A stretch of 64,000 bases of DNA from assembly GCF_024397915.1 (NCBI RefSeq), contig NZ_CP073347.1, positions 1,054,001 to 1,118,000 of the forward strand, written 5' to 3'. The notes beneath the pieces are model-generated. The model worked only from the letters and a program-made list of their open reading frames with translations, was not told the DNA's origin and searched no databases. Of the stretch, positions 62,323-64,000 are shown piece by piece; the first letter of the stretch is position 1, and every line of letters begins with the position of its first letter. This stretch comes from Marinobacterium rhizophilum. GTDB taxonomy: Bacteria; Pseudomonadota; Gammaproteobacteria; Pseudomonadales; Balneatricaceae. The translations under genes and the position numbers were made by a program.

Positions 62323-63813
62323 ATGAGCTCCTATACCCTGCGTGCCGATACTGCGGCCTTTATCGATAAGCCCCACCAGCTTCTGATTGGCGACCGACGT
62401 CCCGAAGCCTGCAACCAGCAGCGCATCGATGTGCTCAACCCCGCCACCGGCAAGCTGCTCACCAGCGTAGCCGCCGCCGGCAAGGCCGATGTCGATGCGG
62501 CGGTGGCCTGTGCAAGGCGCACCTTCGACGACTCCCCCTGGAGCCGCATGAAGCCGGCCGAACGCGAGCTGCTGCTGTGGCGGTTTGCCGACCTGGTGGA
62601 AAAGAACGCCGACATGCTGGCCGAGCTCGAGTGCATGGATAACGGCAAAAGCCTGGGCATCGCCCGCGCGGTGGATATCCAGTTGGGCATCAACTTCATG
62701 CGCTACATGGCCGGCTGGGCCACCAAGATCGAAGGCAGCAGCGTTAATGTCTCCATGCCCTTTATGCCCGACGGCCAGTTCCATGGCTACACAAGGCGCG
62801 AACCGCTGGGCGTTGTTGGCGCCATCGTCGCCTGGAATTTCCCGCTGCTGCTGGCCATCTGGAAGATTGCACCGGCCCTGGCCACCGGCTGCACCGTTGT
62901 GCTCAAGCCCGCCGAAGACACGCCGCTCAGCGCCCTGAAACTGGCAGAGCTTGCATTGGAGGCCGGCTACCCGCCGGGCGTACTGAACGTGGTCACGGGC
63001 CTGGGCCAGGACGCGGGCGCCGCGCTGTCGGGTCATCCCGATATAGACAAGCTGACCTTTACCGGCTCGACCCCGGTGGGCAAGATGATTGGCAAGGCGG
63101 CAATGGATACCATGACCCGCGTAACGCTGGAGCTGGGCGGTAAGTCTCCCACCATCGTGCTGCCGGACGCGGACCTGGCCAGTGCCGCCCAGGGCGCGGC
63201 CAACGCGATCTTCTTTAACCAGGGCCAGGTGTGCTGCGCCGGCTCGCGCCTGTACGTGCACCGCAAGCATTTTGACAATGTAGTCGCCGATATCAGCGGC
63301 ATCGCCAGCGGCATTCGCCTGGGCAATGGCATGGACCCTGGCGTACAGATGGGACCGCTGGTTTCGGCCAAGCAGCAGCAGCGGGTATTTGGCTATATCG
63401 AGCAGGGCCGGGAAAGCGGTGCCTCCATTGCCGCCGGCGGCACCATGAGCGGCCCGGGCTTCTTCGTGACCCCCACCGTGATCGCCGATGTGGATCACCG
63501 CTCGCCGCTTGTGCAGGAAGAGATTTTTGGCCCCGTGCTGGTCGCCATGCCGTTTGATGATATCGACGAGGTCGTGCGCCTGGCGAACGACAGCCCCTAT
63601 GGCCTGGGCGCCAGCATCTGGTCCAACGACCTGTCGGCGGTGCATCGCATGATCCCGCGGATCAAGTCCGGCAGTGTCTGGGTCAACTGCCACACGGCGC
63701 TGGACCCTGCCCTGCCGTTCGGTGGCTACAAGCAGTCGGGTCTTGGGCGCGAAATGGGTGCCGAAGTCATTCACCACTACACCGAGGTCAAGTCGGTGCT
63801 GATGCAGATCTGA
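62323..63813 (+). CDS. Aldehyde dehydrogenase (phenylacetaldehyde dehydrogenase-like)
   Basis: A 496-residue ALDH with the catalytic Glu in TLELGGKSP (E270) and the cysteine in NQGQVC (C304). Closest by character to the FeaB/PeaE phenylacetaldehyde dehydrogenases linked to amine oxidation. ATG at 62323 has AAAGG upstream and lies 3' of a sigma54 promoter. Divergent from qhpA, so it should oxidise the aldehydes that QHNDH releases. Confidence 0.9.
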   Translation: MSSYTLRADTAAFIDKPHQLLIGDRRPEACNQQRIDVLNPATGKLLTSVAAAGKADVDAAVACARRTFDDSPWSRMKPAERELLLWRFADLVEKNADMLAELECMDNGKSLGIARAVDIQLGINFMRYMAGWATKIEGSSVNVSMPFMPDGQFHGYTRREPLGVVGAIVAWNFPLLLAIWKIAPALATGCTVVLKPAEDTPLSALKLAELALEAGYPPGVLNVVTGLGQDAGAALSGHPDIDKLTFTGSTPVGKMIGKAAMDTMTRVTLELGGKSPTIVLPDADLASAAQGAANAIFFNQGQVCCAGSRLYVHRKHFDNVVADISGIASGIRLGNGMDPGVQMGPLVSAKQQQRVFGYIEQGRESGASIAAGGTMSGPGFFVTPTVIADVDHRSPLVQEEIFGPVLVAMPFDDIDEVVRLANDSPYGLGASIWSNDLSAVHRMIPRIKSGSVWVNCHTALDPALPFGGYKQSGLGREMGAEVIHHYTEVKSVLMQI

Positions 63814-63904
63814 TCCCCGCCCGCGGCGGCGCTATACTGGAGGAAAAATCAGGCAGCGCCGCCTATGCTTAGGGCCCGCACTCGCGCAATCAGGGGGATT
63901 CAGC

Positions 63905-64000
63905 ATGAACAAGTTCAATATCGAGGCTTGGTACAAACCGGAAGGCGCCCAGAAATCATCGCCCCAGGGGCTGATCAGGTTCAGGGTTACACCGGAGATG
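63905..64000 (+). CDS. Unidentified protein, N-terminal fragment at window edge
   Basis: 32 codons from an ATG with GGGGG upstream run off the right edge. The visible part opens MNKFNIEAWYKPEG and has no recognisable motif; whether it belongs with the amine genes cannot be told. Confidence 0.35.
   Translation, partial: MNKFNIEAWYKPEGAQKSSPQGLIRFRVTPEM

Overview
The window reads as a 64 kb chromosomal segment of a GC-rich marine gammaproteobacterium. The clues are housekeeping synteny (uvrC-pgsA-tRNAs, tig-clpP-clpX beside an Arg/His/Leu tRNA array, folD, cysS, glnS, ppiB, lpxH) combined with loci for sea-water osmolytes (choline-O-sulfate, ectoine), biogenic amines (putrescine, primary amines) and 3-hydroxybutyrate. 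An Oceanospirillales relative such as Marinobacterium is my inference; no rRNA marker is present.

Layout. 1-254: start of an FMN split-barrel protein. 0.5-6.5 kb: gamma-glutamylputrescine pathway, with puuR and puuD divergent from puuA-aldehyde dehydrogenase-puuB and a repeated TTGATC operator. 6.6-10.8 kb: an exported unknown protein, a HelD-type helicase and a SnoaL-like protein. 10.8-17.2 kb: an accessory-looking block with a 165-bp tandem repeat, a response regulator, a KfrA-like protein, a second tRNA-Cys with its own promoter, ada and alkA, a lipoprotein of unclear start, and the last 38 codons of a tyrosine recombinase beside tRNA-Leu, followed by tRNA-Cys and tRNA-Gly. 17.3-26.9 kb: pgsA, uvrC, DUF1853, clpX, clpP, tig, six tRNAs (four identical tRNA-His) and folD. 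27-29.3 kb: a radical SAM protein between two glycosyltransferases. 29.4-37.5 kb: cysS, a lipoprotein, an M14 peptidase-hydrolase pair, a 55-bp tandem array at the glnS 3' end, glnS, ppiB, lpxH. 37.5-41 kb: choline-O-sulfate binding protein, sulfatase and LysR regulator. 41-45.7 kb: metabolic and housekeeping singletons. 45.8-51.6 kb: a TRAP transporter with 3-hydroxybutyrate dehydrogenase and an RpoN-dependent activator. 51.9-55.1 kb: ectoine ABC transporter ehuB-ehuC-(31-codon ORF)-ehuD-ehuA. 55.2-63.8 kb: quinohemoprotein amine dehydrogenase qhpA-qhpD-qhpC-qhpB, a GAF-type sigma54 activator, and a divergent aldehyde dehydrogenase.

How the genes work together. The amine module is the most coherent system. 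Divergent sigma54 (-24/-12) elements precede qhpA and the aldehyde dehydrogenase, and an RpoN activator lies beside them, so periplasmic amine oxidation and cytoplasmic aldehyde oxidation are probably co-induced. The usual maturation genes (protease, exporter, flavin monooxygenase) are not in the window. The least explained structures are the two tandem arrays (10.9-11.2 kb and 34.15-34.34 kb), in which the 3' end of a gene, stop codon included, has been copied downstream.
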